Shown: piece by piece, positions 8,153-16,573 of the stretch | Layout: the number at the start of each line of letters is the position of its first letter | Numbering within the stretch: position 1 is the first letter of the stretch | NCBI GenBank assembly: GCA_934643865.1 | Contig: CAKUCX010000016.1 | Location: 1 to 55,737 of the forward strand | DNA length: 55,737 nt | DNA from: an uncultured Kiritimatiellota bacterium | Lineage (GTDB): Bacteria; Verrucomicrobiota; Kiritimatiellia; RFP12; UBA1067 | Direction: 5' to 3' | Notes under the pieces: generated by a model | What the model was told of the DNA's origin: nothing | The model's input: the letters and a program-made list of their open reading frames with translations, nothing else | Databases searched by the model: none | Program-made: the position numbers and the translations under genes

Positions 8153-9805
8153 ATGGGACGTTGCTGCGGAGCAGGTGAAGAGGCACGGGCCGCCGGGGCG
8201 CGCGGACCCTGGGCGCGGATCGAGGCCGTCTGCGAACGGCTCGAACGCACGCCCGCGCTCGTCCTGAGCGCGCTCGCGCTCGCGGCGAGCCTCGCGCTCG
8301 GCGGCCACGCCTGCGGCGCCGCGGGCGCGGCCGGGGCGGACGGGTGGCGCCGGTGGGCGGCGCTCTTCGACCCCGCCTGGATCGCCCTCGTCCTCTGCGG
8401 CGCGCCCGTCCTGAAGGAGGCCGTCGCCGCGCTCGTCCTCGAACGGCGCGTCCGCGCGGCCCTGCTCATCGTCTCGGCCATGACCGCCTGCGTCGCAATC
8501 GGGCAGCTCTTCGCCGCCGGCGAGGTGGCCTTCATCATGGCGCTCGGCGAGAAGCTCGAACGCTGGACGGTGCGCCGCGCGAAGAGGGGCCTGCGCCGCC
8601 TCGTCGCGCTCGTGCCGCAGACGGCCCGCAGGGCCGTCACATGCCCGGCGTGCAACGCGCGGGGCGTCTTCTTCGAGGACGTGCCTGCGGCGCGGCTCGC
8701 CGTCGGCGATTCGGTCGAGGTCCTGCCGGGGATGGCGGTTCCCGCGGACGGCGTCGTCACGGACGGCGAGACGGCGATCGACCAGGCGTCGCTCACGGGC
8801 GAATCGCGGCCCGTCGCGAAGCGGGCGGGCGATGCGGTCTATTCGGGCACGATCAACCTGCGCGGCGCGATCCGCGTGCGCGTGATGTGCCCCGCCGCCG
8901 ATTCGAGCGTCCAGAAGCTCGTCCGCCTCGTGCAGGAGGCGGCGCGGAAGAAGGCCCCGGTGCAGCGCATCGCGGACACGTGGGCGGCGGTTCTCGTCCC
9001 GTGCTCGCTCGCAATCGCCGTCCTCGCGTTCTTCGGCGTGTGGGGCGCGCTCGGCGACGTCCACGCGGCGCTTCTGCGCGCGGTCACGGTCCTCGTCGTC
9101 TTCTGCCCGTGCGCGCTCGCGCTCGCGACGCCGACCGCGATCATGGCGGCGATCGGCCAGGCGACGAAGGAGGGCGTGATCGTCAAGTCGGGCGAGGCGC
9201 TTGAGAAGATGGGGCGCGTCACGCTCGCCTGCTTCGACAAGACGGGGACGCTCCAGCGCGGGGCGGCGCTGCGCCCGGGGGCGCGGGAGACGGTCGCCGC
9301 GCTCAAGGCGCTCGGCGTCCGCTCGCTCATGCTCTCGGGCGACCATGCGGACATCGCGCGCGCCTTCGCGGCGGCGGCGGGCATCGAGGAGGTGCGCGCG
9401 GAGTGCCGGCCCGAGGACAAGGCGAAGGCCGTCGAGGCGCTGCGGGCGCGCGGCGCGTGCGTGATGATGGTCGGCGACGGCGTCAACGACGCGCTCGCGC
9501 TCAAGGTCGCCGACGTCGGCGTCGCGATGGGCGGCGAGGGGACGGACATCGCGCAGGAGGCGGCGGACGTCGCGCTCGTCACGGACGACCTCGCGAAGCT
9601 CGCCTACCTGAAGCGGCTTTCGGTCGCCTGCGTGCGCCTCATCAAGGCGAACATCGCGCTCTCGATGGCGGTCAACGCCGTCGCGATCGCCTGTTCCGTT
9701 CTCGGCCTTCTCGGTCCGGTCAGCGGCGCGCTCGTCCACAACCTCGGCTCGGCGCTCGTCGTCCTCAACGCCGCGCTCCTCTACGACCGGAAGGACGCGC
9801 GTTGA
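8153..9805 (+). CDS. P1B-type metal ATPase lacking the nucleotide-binding domain
   Basis: Inner-membrane protein related to copper exporters. Present are the actuator loop TGES (~214), the metal-binding CPC in a membrane helix (C318-P319-C320), the phosphorylation site DKTGT (D362) and GDGVND (D442). Only 80 residues separate D362 from D442; CopA-type pumps have about 190. DKTGTLQRG passes within a few residues into LRPGARETVAALKALG, the segment that normally follows the N-domain, so the domain with the ATP-binding His-Pro motif is absent. The protein has 550 residues and no N-terminal HMA domain, but carries CC near its start and an extra CPAC in the actuator region. GGGAGGAGG precedes ATG 8153. 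It could be an impaired pump, a regulator, or rely on another nucleotide site. Confidence 0.85.
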   Translation: MGRCCGAGEEARAAGARGPWARIEAVCERLERTPALVLSALALAASLALGGHACGAAGAAGADGWRRWAALFDPAWIALVLCGAPVLKEAVAALVLERRVRAALLIVSAMTACVAIGQLFAAGEVAFIMALGEKLERWTVRRAKRGLRRLVALVPQTARRAVTCPACNARGVFFEDVPAARLAVGDSVEVLPGMAVPADGVVTDGETAIDQASLTGESRPVAKRAGDAVYSGTINLRGAIRVRVMCPAADSSVQKLVRLVQEAARKKAPVQRIADTWAAVLVPCSLAIAVLAFFGVWGALGDVHAALLRAVTVLVVFCPCALALATPTAIMAAIGQATKEGVIVKSGEALEKMGRVTLACFDKTGTLQRGAALRPGARETVAALKALGVRSLMLSGDHADIARAFAAAAGIEEVRAECRPEDKAKAVEALRARGACVMMVGDGVNDALALKVADVGVAMGGEGTDIAQEAADVALVTDDLAKLAYLKRLSVACVRLIKANIALSMAVNAVAIACSVLGLLGPVSGALVHNLGSALVVLNAALLYDRKDAR

Positions 9806-9815
9806 GCGGCCCTCC

Positions 9816-9832
9816 CCGCGCCGGGGGCGCGG
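9816..9832 (+). terminator. GC hairpin after the copper ATPase gene
   Basis: CCGCGCC, GGG loop, GGCGCGG: a perfect 7-bp stem 10 nt after the stop. No T-run follows, so it may only stabilise the mRNA 3' end or help Rho-dependent termination. Confidence 0.4.
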
Positions 9833-9859
9833 CGATTCGGCGATTTCGCGATTTCGCGC

Positions 9860-9888
9860 TTGCATTTGCGCGGCGGATTTCGTATCAT
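9860..9888 (+). promoter_or_regulatory. Promoter of tRNA-Ser
   Basis: TTGCAT (9860-9865), 17-nt spacer, TATCAT (9883-9888), ending 16 nt before the mature tRNA 5' end. Upstream lies a short GCGATTTC triplication. Confidence 0.7.
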
Positions 9889-9904
9889 AGCCGCGTTTTT
9901 CCAC

Positions 9905-9998
9905 GGAGGGATGGCCGAGTGGCTGAAGGCAACGGTTTGCTAAATCGTCATACGGTTTAATCGCCGTATCGGGGGTTCAAATCCCCCTCCCTCCGCCA
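9905..9998 (+). tRNA. tRNA-Ser(GCT)
   Basis: Acceptor stem GGAGGGA (9905-9911) pairs with TCCCTCC (9988-9994), followed by discriminator G and an encoded CCA (9996-9998). The anticodon loop TTGCTAA sits on a 5-bp stem (ACGGT/ATCGT), anticodon GCT at 9939-9941, reading AGC/AGU. The T arm has GGTTCAAATC. A long variable arm with a TACGG/CCGTA stem is typical of class II tRNA-Ser. The 3' end overlaps the last codons of the opposite-strand AraC gene. Confidence 0.97.
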
Positions 9999-10837
9999 AT
10001 GCGCGGCGTCCGGCCGCGCCTCTTCCCCGGCTCGGCGGCCTCAAGGGGCTGCGCCGGAACCTCCGGCGCGCCGCCGCCTTTGCGCCGGTATGCGCCGGGC
10101 GTCGCCTTGTGCCGGGCGCGGAAGGCGTGGATGAAGTGGGCGTGGTCGCAGAAGCCGGTCGCAAGCGCGATGTCGGCGATGCGCATGGACGTCGTCTTCA
10201 GAAGCCGCTGCGCCTCCGCGAGGCGCAGGCTCGTGAGGAATGCAAGCGGCGTGCAGCCGAGCGTCTTCTTGAACGAACGGCGGAAGTTCGTCTCCGACAT
10301 GTGGACCAGCCGCGCGCAGGCGGCGACGCTCGTCCGTTCGGCGAAATGCCGTTCGAGATGGCGGAGGGCCGGCCGAAGCCGCGCCCAGTCGGCCCGAAGC
10401 GAGGCGGCGTCGCCGTCTCGTTCGCGGCAGATGACGCTGGCCGTGCCGATGACGCGGCCGCGCCGGTCGAGGACGGGGAACGTCGAGACGCGCCGCGGAT
10501 GGGCCGAGCGGTCGGCCGTCTTCGTGTTCAGCGCGCCGACGAGGGGCGTGCGCGTCTCCCGCACGCGGCGGTCGCGCGCCATGAAGGCTTCCGCGAGCGG
10601 AAGCGGCAGGATGTCGGAGGAGCGTTTGCCGAGGGCGGCCGCCTCGTCCGGCACGTTGCAGATCTCGCAGTTGCGCGGATTGAGCGCCATGATGCGCCCT
10701 TCGGCGTCCTTCAGGTAGAAGGCGACGTTGGGCACGGTGTCCATCATGTCCTTCAGAAGGCGGACGCCCGGCCCGGCCTTCGCGAAGAACTGCCTGCGGA
10801 GGGCCTGCGCCGTTTTACGATTCATGCGCGTAAGCAT
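9977..10837 (-). CDS. AraC-family regulator with N-terminal PAS domain
   Basis: 286 residues. About 28-140 form a PAS sensor (VPNVAFYLKDAEGRIMALN, later FPVLDRRGRVIGTASVICRERDG). About 175-255 form a double helix-turn-helix AraC domain (SETNFRRSFKKTLGCTPLAF, then IADIALATGFCDHAHFIHAFR). A basic, Pro-rich tail follows. The gene diverges from the carbohydrate cluster at 10956 and probably controls it (inference from position). ATG 10837 lies 6 nt after a good -10 box, so the mRNA would be leaderless; ATG 10825 is an in-frame alternative. The last seven codons and stop run antisense into tRNA-Ser. The ligand is not deducible. Confidence 0.85.
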   Translation of the reverse strand: MLTRMNRKTAQALRRQFFAKAGPGVRLLKDMMDTVPNVAFYLKDAEGRIMALNPRNCEICNVPDEAAALGKRSSDILPLPLAEAFMARDRRVRETRTPLVGALNTKTADRSAHPRRVSTFPVLDRRGRVIGTASVICRERDGDAASLRADWARLRPALRHLERHFAERTSVAACARLVHMSETNFRRSFKKTLGCTPLAFLTSLRLAEAQRLLKTTSMRIADIALATGFCDHAHFIHAFRARHKATPGAYRRKGGGAPEVPAQPLEAAEPGKRRGRTPRIGGGRGI

Positions 10838-10843
10838 GGTCGA

Positions 10844-10873
10844 ATCATACACAATATTGGGCGAAATCGTCAA
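10844..10873 (-). promoter_or_regulatory. Promoter of the AraC regulator gene
   Basis: On the minus strand TTGACG (10873-10868), 18-nt spacer, TATGAT (10849-10844). Transcription should begin at or next to ATG 10837, with no room for a ribosome binding site. Confidence 0.7.
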
Positions 10874-10891
10874 GCGGCCGTTTGCGGCACA

Positions 10892-10900
10892 TGGTAAACT
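10892..10900 (+). promoter_or_regulatory. Extended -10 promoter of the carbohydrate cluster
   Basis: TGG-TAAACT, the same extended -10 form seen before several other genes here. No convincing -35 box. It lies 19 nt from the -35 box of the divergent regulator gene, so the two promoters share control DNA. Confidence 0.55.
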
Positions 10901-10955
10901 AAACACGGTCGGCAAGAGGGCTGCCCGAAGCGTCACAGGGAAAGGAGCATGAGAC

Positions 10956-13900
10956 ATGATGTGCCGGGGAAGAATCTGCGCATGCGCGGCTGCGGCGCTG
11001 CTGGCGTACCCGCTCATGGCCGGGACATGGTATGCGGACGCGGCGCGTCCGTCGGACGACGGCGACGGCCTCACGCCGGCGACGGCCAAGCGGTTCATCC
11101 AGTCCGCCGTCGATCTCGCCGAGGCGTCGGGCGACGCGGAGCGGATCGTCAAGGTCGCGCCGGGCGTGTATGCGGAGGGTGCCCAGGAGGACGCGACAGG
11201 CGGCAAGAGCCGTGTCGTCATCTCCAAGCCGCTGACGCTGGAATCGACCGGCGGACGCGACGCGACGTTCATCGACGGCGCGCCGGATGCGTCGGATGCC
11301 AACGGCCTCGGCGCGGCGGCCGTGCGCGGCGTCTTCGTGCGCGGCACGGCTTCCGGCGCGGTCATTCGCGGCTTCACGTTCCGAAAGGGCGCGACGTCCA
11401 AGGGGGCGTCCTTCTCGGCCAAGGCCGCCGGCGGCGCCGTCGCGTTCGACGGCGCGGAGGACGCGGCCGTCTACGTGAAGGACTGCGCGGCCATCGATTG
11501 CGCGGCTTCGTTCGGCGGCGCATTTTCGGGCGTCGTCGCGATCCGCTCGCTTGCGAAGCGCTGCCGCAACGACGGCTCCGGCGGGCGCGGATCGGCCCTG
11601 TACGGGTGCAAGGCGTATTGCTGCGTCTTCGATGCGTGCGGCTCGCCGACGGGCTACGGCGAGTACATCCTGCGCGGCAACGGCCCCTATGTGAACTGCA
11701 CGGCCGTCGGCAGCTCCGGCAGCCTCCTGCGGACGAGCAAGAACCAGCGGGTGTACAACACGCTCTCGTGCCTTGCGACGCGCCAGGAGTTCGACAGCGC
11801 GAGCACGGGCGGCGACTATGCGATCATGGGCTACGTGCAGGGGACGAACGCCTTCGCGCACGTCCGCCTGGTCAACGGGGCGACGCAGCTCCTGGACCTG
11901 CTCCTCTCTCCGCTGACGGGCGACTACCGGCCGGTGCAGGGCGGCCCTGCGGACGGCTTCGGCGATCCGCAGTACTGCGGGCTGGGCTGGATTCCCGAGG
12001 CGGATCGCGGGCTCGACTACAACGGCGCGCCGTTCGACGTCTCGGGCGGGGCGGGGTCGATCCACTGCGGCGCGGTGCAGACGGCGGCGGCCGCGCAGGG
12101 CGGCGCGGTCGTCTGGCCGCGCGTCCTGCCGACGACGGGCGGGAACGCCGTCCAGCAGAACGTCCATGCGCGGACGAACGCATGGCCGGGGCAGGTCTGG
12201 ATACCGGTCGCGGCGGACGTCTTCGCCGTGACGAACGGCCTGCCGGGCGTCCCCGCGCGCTTCCCGTCGGCGGGCGGCTTCTGGCAGACGATTCCCGAAT
12301 CGGAGAGGCTGACGCTCGTGCCCGTGCCCGCGACGGCGCAGCTCGCCGTCGGCCCGGGCGAGGCGTACGCGGACATCCAGGCGGCGGTGGACGCCGCCTC
12401 CGGCGCGGCGAACGCCTTCACGGTCATCACGGTCGCGCCGGGCACCTACGGGCCGGTTTCGGTTTCCGGGAAAAACGTCTTCATCCGCTCGTCGGGCGGC
12501 AGGGCCGTGACGGCGATCCGGGGCGTGAAGGACGCGGACGCGGCGGACGGGAACGCGGGCTGCGGCCCGGCGGCGAAGCGGTGCGTGACGGTCACGCCGG
12601 GCGACCGGCTCGTGGCGCTTGCGGGCTTCACGCTTGCGGGCGGCGCGACGGGCGTCTGGGACGGCGCGACGGGGACGGAGACGAGCGGGGAGTCCTGGGG
12701 CGACGCGGCGAAGGCCGGCGGCTTTTTCGTCGCGGCGGACAAAGCGCAGGGCTTTGACATGACGCGCGTCCAGCTGCTCGACAGCGACGTCGTGGACTGT
12801 GCGGGCGGCAACGCGGCGGCCGTCTGGGGCGGCTGGCTGCAGCGGTGCGCGATTCGCGGCAGCGCCCAGCCGAAATACGGCAACGCGGTCGTGCGCCAGG
12901 CGATCCTGTCGTCCTGCCTGCTGACGGAGAACGCATTCGAGAACAACCAGATCCTGGCGAACGGCACCGAGGCGAACGCCTGCACGATCCTCGCGTCTGC
13001 GCAGGGCGCGGCGAAGGCCGTCGCCTCGGTGACGAGCTATCTGCAGGGCATGGTCGTCTGCGGCGGCAGGATCGACAAGGCGACGCCGACGGTCGGCTCG
13101 GTCTTCTTCGGCAGCGTGGGCGAAATCGCCGTGACGTCCGGCTATGTGACGGACGATCCGCTCCTCGCAAACCCGGCGCGCGGCGTGTTCACGCCGCTCG
13201 CCGGCTCGTCCGCCGTCGGACGGTGGGATGTCGCGCAGAAGGCGGCCGGCCATCTTCAGCCCCCCTGGAAGCGCCTCGTGGACGATTTCGAGGGGCGGCC
13301 GATGTCCGTCGTGGACGGCCGGGCCACCGCCGGCGCCTTCCAGTCCCTTTATCGGCCGAAGGCGCTCTACGTCGACGCGGCGCGCCCCGACGACGGCGGC
13401 GACGGCCTCACGCCGGCGACGGCCAAGCGGACGCTCGCGGAGGCGGGTACCCTGGCCGCCTGCGGCGACACGATCCACGTCGCGGCGGGCGTCTATGCGG
13501 ACGGTACGATGGAGCAGACCGCCGCCGTGCGCGCGGGGACGGCTCCCTTCGCCGTCGCCGCGCGCGTCGTCGTGCCCGCGCGCGCGGCGCTCGTCGGCGC
13601 AGGCGCGGCAACGACGACGGTTCGCGGCGGCTACGCGGCGGAGGGCGCCGGCGCGCTCGTCCGCTGCGTGGTGCTGGGCGCGGGCGCGCAGCTGAGGGGC
13701 GTCACCGTTTCGGGCGGGCTCTGCCAGACGGCGGAGGACGAGACGGACGACGGGACCGCGGCGGGCGTCCTTGCGGACGCGACGGCGGTCGTCGAGGACT
13801 GCGTGGTCGAGAATTGCCGCTCGCACCAGTACGGCGCGGCCGTCGGCGGCACGTTCCGGCGCTGCGTCTTCCGCGGCAACTGGACGATGGGAGAGGCGTG

Positions 13901-14741
13901 TTCCGTCGGGTCGCTGCGCGAGGCGGAGAACTGCCTCTTCGTCGGCAACCGAGGCGACAGCCTCCTGTGGGGCTACGAGCGGATCGACAACTGCACGTTC
14001 CTGTACGACAACGTGAAGGTGGACGGCCGGCGCATCTCCACGTTCGGCGCGGCGGCGCCCGGCGCCGTCGTCCGCAATTCGGCGCTCATCCTCTCGCCGA
14101 CGTCGCCGACGCCGATGCCGGCGCTTGTGAACTGCCTCCTTCCGAAGATCGGCGCCACGACGTGGCGCTGGGCGGCGACGAACGGCGTCAACGCGACGGA
14201 CTGCCTCCTTGAGAAGGATGTGGAGGTGCCGGAAGCGTGGGCCGCCGGCTGGGACGGCCGCCCCGGCGCGACGTTCGCCGGGATCGACGGCGGCGCCAAC
14301 GCGGCCGCGCCCCCGGGGACGGATCTCGCGGGCGCGCAGCGCATCCAGAACGGGACGGTCGATGTCGGCTGCTACGAACGCGACTGGCTCGCGGCCTACA
14401 CGGCGGCCTTCGCCCGGCGCGGCGTGGCGACGGTGACGGCGACGGAGGGGGCGGTGTACGCGCGGGCGGACGGGACGCTCGTCCTCGCGCCGGGCGGCCG
14501 GCTCACGGCCGTCGTGGACGTGACGGCGGATGCCGCGTGCGCGGTCTCGGCCGTTGTGACGGGCGGGGCGCTGTCCGTCAGCGTCAACGGCGTCCTGAAG
14601 GGGACGCTGACGGCGGCGGAGGCGCGCCTTCTGGTCGGACGGCTCGTGGCGGGCGACGTCCTGACGCTCGCCCTGGACGGCGGCGCGGCGGAGGCGCCGT
14701 TCCTGTGGCTCGTCCGCGGCGGCTGCCTCATCATTCGCTGA
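10956..14741 (+). CDS. Secreted right-handed beta-helix protein with a duplicated N-terminal motif
   Basis: 1261 residues starting with a signal peptide (MMCRGRICACAAAALLAYPLMA, cleavage near AG-TW). The exported part resembles pectate-lyase-like beta-helix proteins: short Gly/Ala/Val-rich rungs and many NC/DC turns. A start motif, YADAARPSDDGDGLTPATAKR, appears right after the signal peptide and again near residue 808 as YVDAARPDDGGDGLTPATAKR, so two beta-helix units were probably fused by duplication. AAAGGAG lies 8 nt before ATG. The C-terminus ends FLWLVRGGCLIIR with no obvious sorting domain. Likely binds or cleaves a polysaccharide with the glycosidase-like neighbours; catalytic residues cannot be assigned. 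Confidence 0.75.
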   Translation: MMCRGRICACAAAALLAYPLMAGTWYADAARPSDDGDGLTPATAKRFIQSAVDLAEASGDAERIVKVAPGVYAEGAQEDATGGKSRVVISKPLTLESTGGRDATFIDGAPDASDANGLGAAAVRGVFVRGTASGAVIRGFTFRKGATSKGASFSAKAAGGAVAFDGAEDAAVYVKDCAAIDCAASFGGAFSGVVAIRSLAKRCRNDGSGGRGSALYGCKAYCCVFDACGSPTGYGEYILRGNGPYVNCTAVGSSGSLLRTSKNQRVYNTLSCLATRQEFDSASTGGDYAIMGYVQGTNAFAHVRLVNGATQLLDLLLSPLTGDYRPVQGGPADGFGDPQYCGLGWIPEADRGLDYNGAPFDVSGGAGSIHCGAVQTAAAAQGGAVVWPRVLPTTGGNAVQQNVHARTNAWPGQVWIPVAADVFAVTNGLPGVPARFPSAGGFWQTIPESERLTLVPVPATAQLAVGPGEAYADIQAAVDAASGAANAFTVITVAPGTYGPVSVSGKNVFIRSSGGRAVTAIRGVKDADAADGNAGCGPAAKRCVTVTPGDRLVALAGFTLAGGATGVWDGATGTETSGESWGDAAKAGGFFVAADKAQGFDMTRVQLLDSDVVDCAGGNAAAVWGGWLQRCAIRGSAQPKYGNAVVRQAILSSCLLTENAFENNQILANGTEANACTILASAQGAAKAVASVTSYLQGMVVCGGRIDKATPTVGSVFFGSVGEIAVTSGYVTDDPLLANPARGVFTPLAGSSAVGRWDVAQKAAGHLQPPWKRLVDDFEGRPMSVVDGRATAGAFQSLYRPKALYVDAARPDDGGDGLTPATAKRTLAEAGTLAACGDTIHVAAGVYADGTMEQTAAVRAGTAPFAVAARVVVPARAALVGAGAATTTVRGGYAAEGAGALVRCVVLGAGAQLRGVTVSGGLCQTAEDETDDGTAAGVLADATAVVEDCVVENCRSHQYGAAVGGTFRRCVFRGNWTMGEACSVGSLREAENCLFVGNRGDSLLWGYERIDNCTFLYDNVKVDGRRISTFGAAAPGAVVRNSALILSPTSPTPMPALVNCLLPKIGATTWRWAATNGVNATDCLLEKDVEVPEAWAAGWDGRPGATFAGIDGGANAAAPPGTDLAGAQRIQNGTVDVGCYERDWLAAYTAAFARRGVATVTATEGAVYARADGTLVLAPGGRLTAVVDVTADAACAVSAVVTGGALSVSVNGVLKGTLTAAEARLLVGRLVAGDVLTLALDGGAAEAPFLWLVRGGCLIIR

Positions 14742-14776
14742 GATCGGAAACAAAGCAAACGCAAAGGAGCATGCGC

Positions 14777-16573
14777 ATGAAACTGAAGTTGCTTGCGGGG
14801 GGAGCCGTCGCGGCGTGTGCCGCGTGGGCGGCCGGGCCGCTTGACCGCGCGGAGGTGGCCGTCGAGCGCCTGGACGGCACCGTCGAGACGAACGAGGTGC
14901 GCCTCGCGCGCCAGGCCGACGGCGCGTGGCGCTTCGCCTTCCCGACGATTCGGATGACGCCCGACATCCGCTCGATTCGCGTCCTGAACCTCGCCGGCCG
15001 CTGCCGGACGGGCGAGCCGGGCTGGTGGATGCTGAACGACGGGCGCTGGGGCGCGTACACGCGCACGGACGGCGCGCCGCTGCGCATACCGCTGCGCACG
15101 ACGCTCTTCGGCGGCAAGACGGGCCCGCAGGCGGCCTGGTGCGGCATCGTCAAGGGCATGCGCTACGAGACGACCGAGGCCGTCGGCGTGAAGGACGGCG
15201 TCTACGAACACGATGTGCAGCTGCGCCTGACGGCCGTCGGGTTCAATCCCTACGAGGACTTCGTCATCGACTTCTATCCGCTGGCGGGCGAGGACGCGAA
15301 CTATGCGGCGATGGGGCGGCGCTACCGCGCCTACCAGCTCGGCCGTGGCGAGGTGAAGCCGCTGCGGGAGCGCGTCAAGGGGAATCCCGGTCTCGCGTAT
15401 GCGGCCGCGTCGATCTTCGTCCGCTGCAAGTTCGGCCGCTGCGACCGCACGAAGTCGGGGCCGGCGGACTGGCTGAAGGCGATGCCGCCCGTCGTGGTCG
15501 ACCACACGTTCGACGACTTCAAGGACATCATGCGCCGCGCGAAGGAGATGGGCATCGACCAGGCCGAGATGTGCCTCGTCGGCTTCCAGCCGGGCGGGCA
15601 CGACGGCCCGTTCCCCGACCTCTTCCCGGCGGACGAACGCTTCGGCGGGCAGGCGAAGATGGTCGAGGCGATCCGCTACGGACGGTCGCTCGGCTACCAC
15701 ATGGACATGCACATCAACCAGAACAATTTCTACCGCAACGCGAAGCGCTGGAATCTGGCGGATGTCGCGAAGGGCCGGGACGGCGAGCCGGTCAAGTACA
15801 CCGTCTACCCCGGCGGCCAGGTCTACCGCAGCTGCTTCGAGGTCATCTGCAACAAGTATTGCGACAAGGACATGGACGACATGGCGTCGTTCGGCATCAA
15901 CGGGCTCTTCCACGTCGACGTGACGAGCGCCACCCTGCCGATCCCCTGCCACGACCCGCGCCATCCGAACAGCCGCGCGCGCATGGCCGAGTGGCAGAAG
16001 CGCATCGGCGAGAAGGCGCGCGCGCGCTTCGGCGGCTTCAGCTCGGAGTGCGGCATCGACCATGTTGCGTCGGTCCTGGACAACGTGCTCTACGTCAGCA
16101 GCTACCCGGGGTGGCACAGCAAGAAGTCCGCCCTCGTCGACGGCTATTTCCCCGTCTGGCACGTCGCGTATTCGGGCATCATCCTGTCCAATCCGTTCTA
16201 CGCGACGATCGACGCGCCCTATCCGCGCGAGGGGAGCGGGCGGACGGACGCGGTCGGCGTACACACGGCGGTCACCGGGTATCTCGGAACGCCCGCGCGG
16301 CGGATGCTCAAGGTCTTCGAACTCAACGGCCGGCCGATGTTCTACTATGCGGACTACAAGGACCTCGCGCCGATGAAGCGGATGTACGATCTCTGGCAGC
16401 CGCTGAAGCACCTGCAGCTTGAATTCATCGACGACCACCGCGAGATCGCCCCGGACGCCTTTGTGACGACGTGGGCGAACGGCGAGGAACTCGCGGTGAA
16501 CGGTTCGGACAAGCCGGTTGCCTACCGGGGGCGCATGGTAAAGCCGCTCGAATATGAGTTCTATGCGAAATGA
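14777..16573 (+). CDS. Secreted (beta/alpha)8 glycosidase-like protein, paralogue 1
   Basis: 598 residues with a signal peptide (MKLKLLAGGAVAACAAWAAG). An N-terminal beta-sandwich of about 200 residues precedes a barrel with MDMHINQNNFY, HVDVTSA (D381) and GGFSSECG (E424). D381 and E424 are 43 residues apart and conserved in the next gene's product at the same spacing, so they are good nucleophile and acid/base candidates. As I recall, GH129 alpha-N-acetylgalactosaminidases have this spacing, but the assignment to the GH101/GH129-like group is tentative. ATG 14777 has AAAGGAG at 7 nt; ATG 14771 is too close. The stop overlaps the next start. Confidence 0.6.
   Translation: MKLKLLAGGAVAACAAWAAGPLDRAEVAVERLDGTVETNEVRLARQADGAWRFAFPTIRMTPDIRSIRVLNLAGRCRTGEPGWWMLNDGRWGAYTRTDGAPLRIPLRTTLFGGKTGPQAAWCGIVKGMRYETTEAVGVKDGVYEHDVQLRLTAVGFNPYEDFVIDFYPLAGEDANYAAMGRRYRAYQLGRGEVKPLRERVKGNPGLAYAAASIFVRCKFGRCDRTKSGPADWLKAMPPVVVDHTFDDFKDIMRRAKEMGIDQAEMCLVGFQPGGHDGPFPDLFPADERFGGQAKMVEAIRYGRSLGYHMDMHINQNNFYRNAKRWNLADVAKGRDGEPVKYTVYPGGQVYRSCFEVICNKYCDKDMDDMASFGINGLFHVDVTSATLPIPCHDPRHPNSRARMAEWQKRIGEKARARFGGFSSECGIDHVASVLDNVLYVSSYPGWHSKKSALVDGYFPVWHVAYSGIILSNPFYATIDAPYPREGSGRTDAVGVHTAVTGYLGTPARRMLKVFELNGRPMFYYADYKDLAPMKRMYDLWQPLKHLQLEFIDDHREIAPDAFVTTWANGEELAVNGSDKPVAYRGRMVKPLEYEFYAK

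Noticed and set aside
10899..14753. 1284-codon open frame antisense to the beta-helix gene
   Set aside because: Arg/Ala/Asp-rich shadow. The plus-strand protein has a signal peptide, ribosome binding site and internal duplication.
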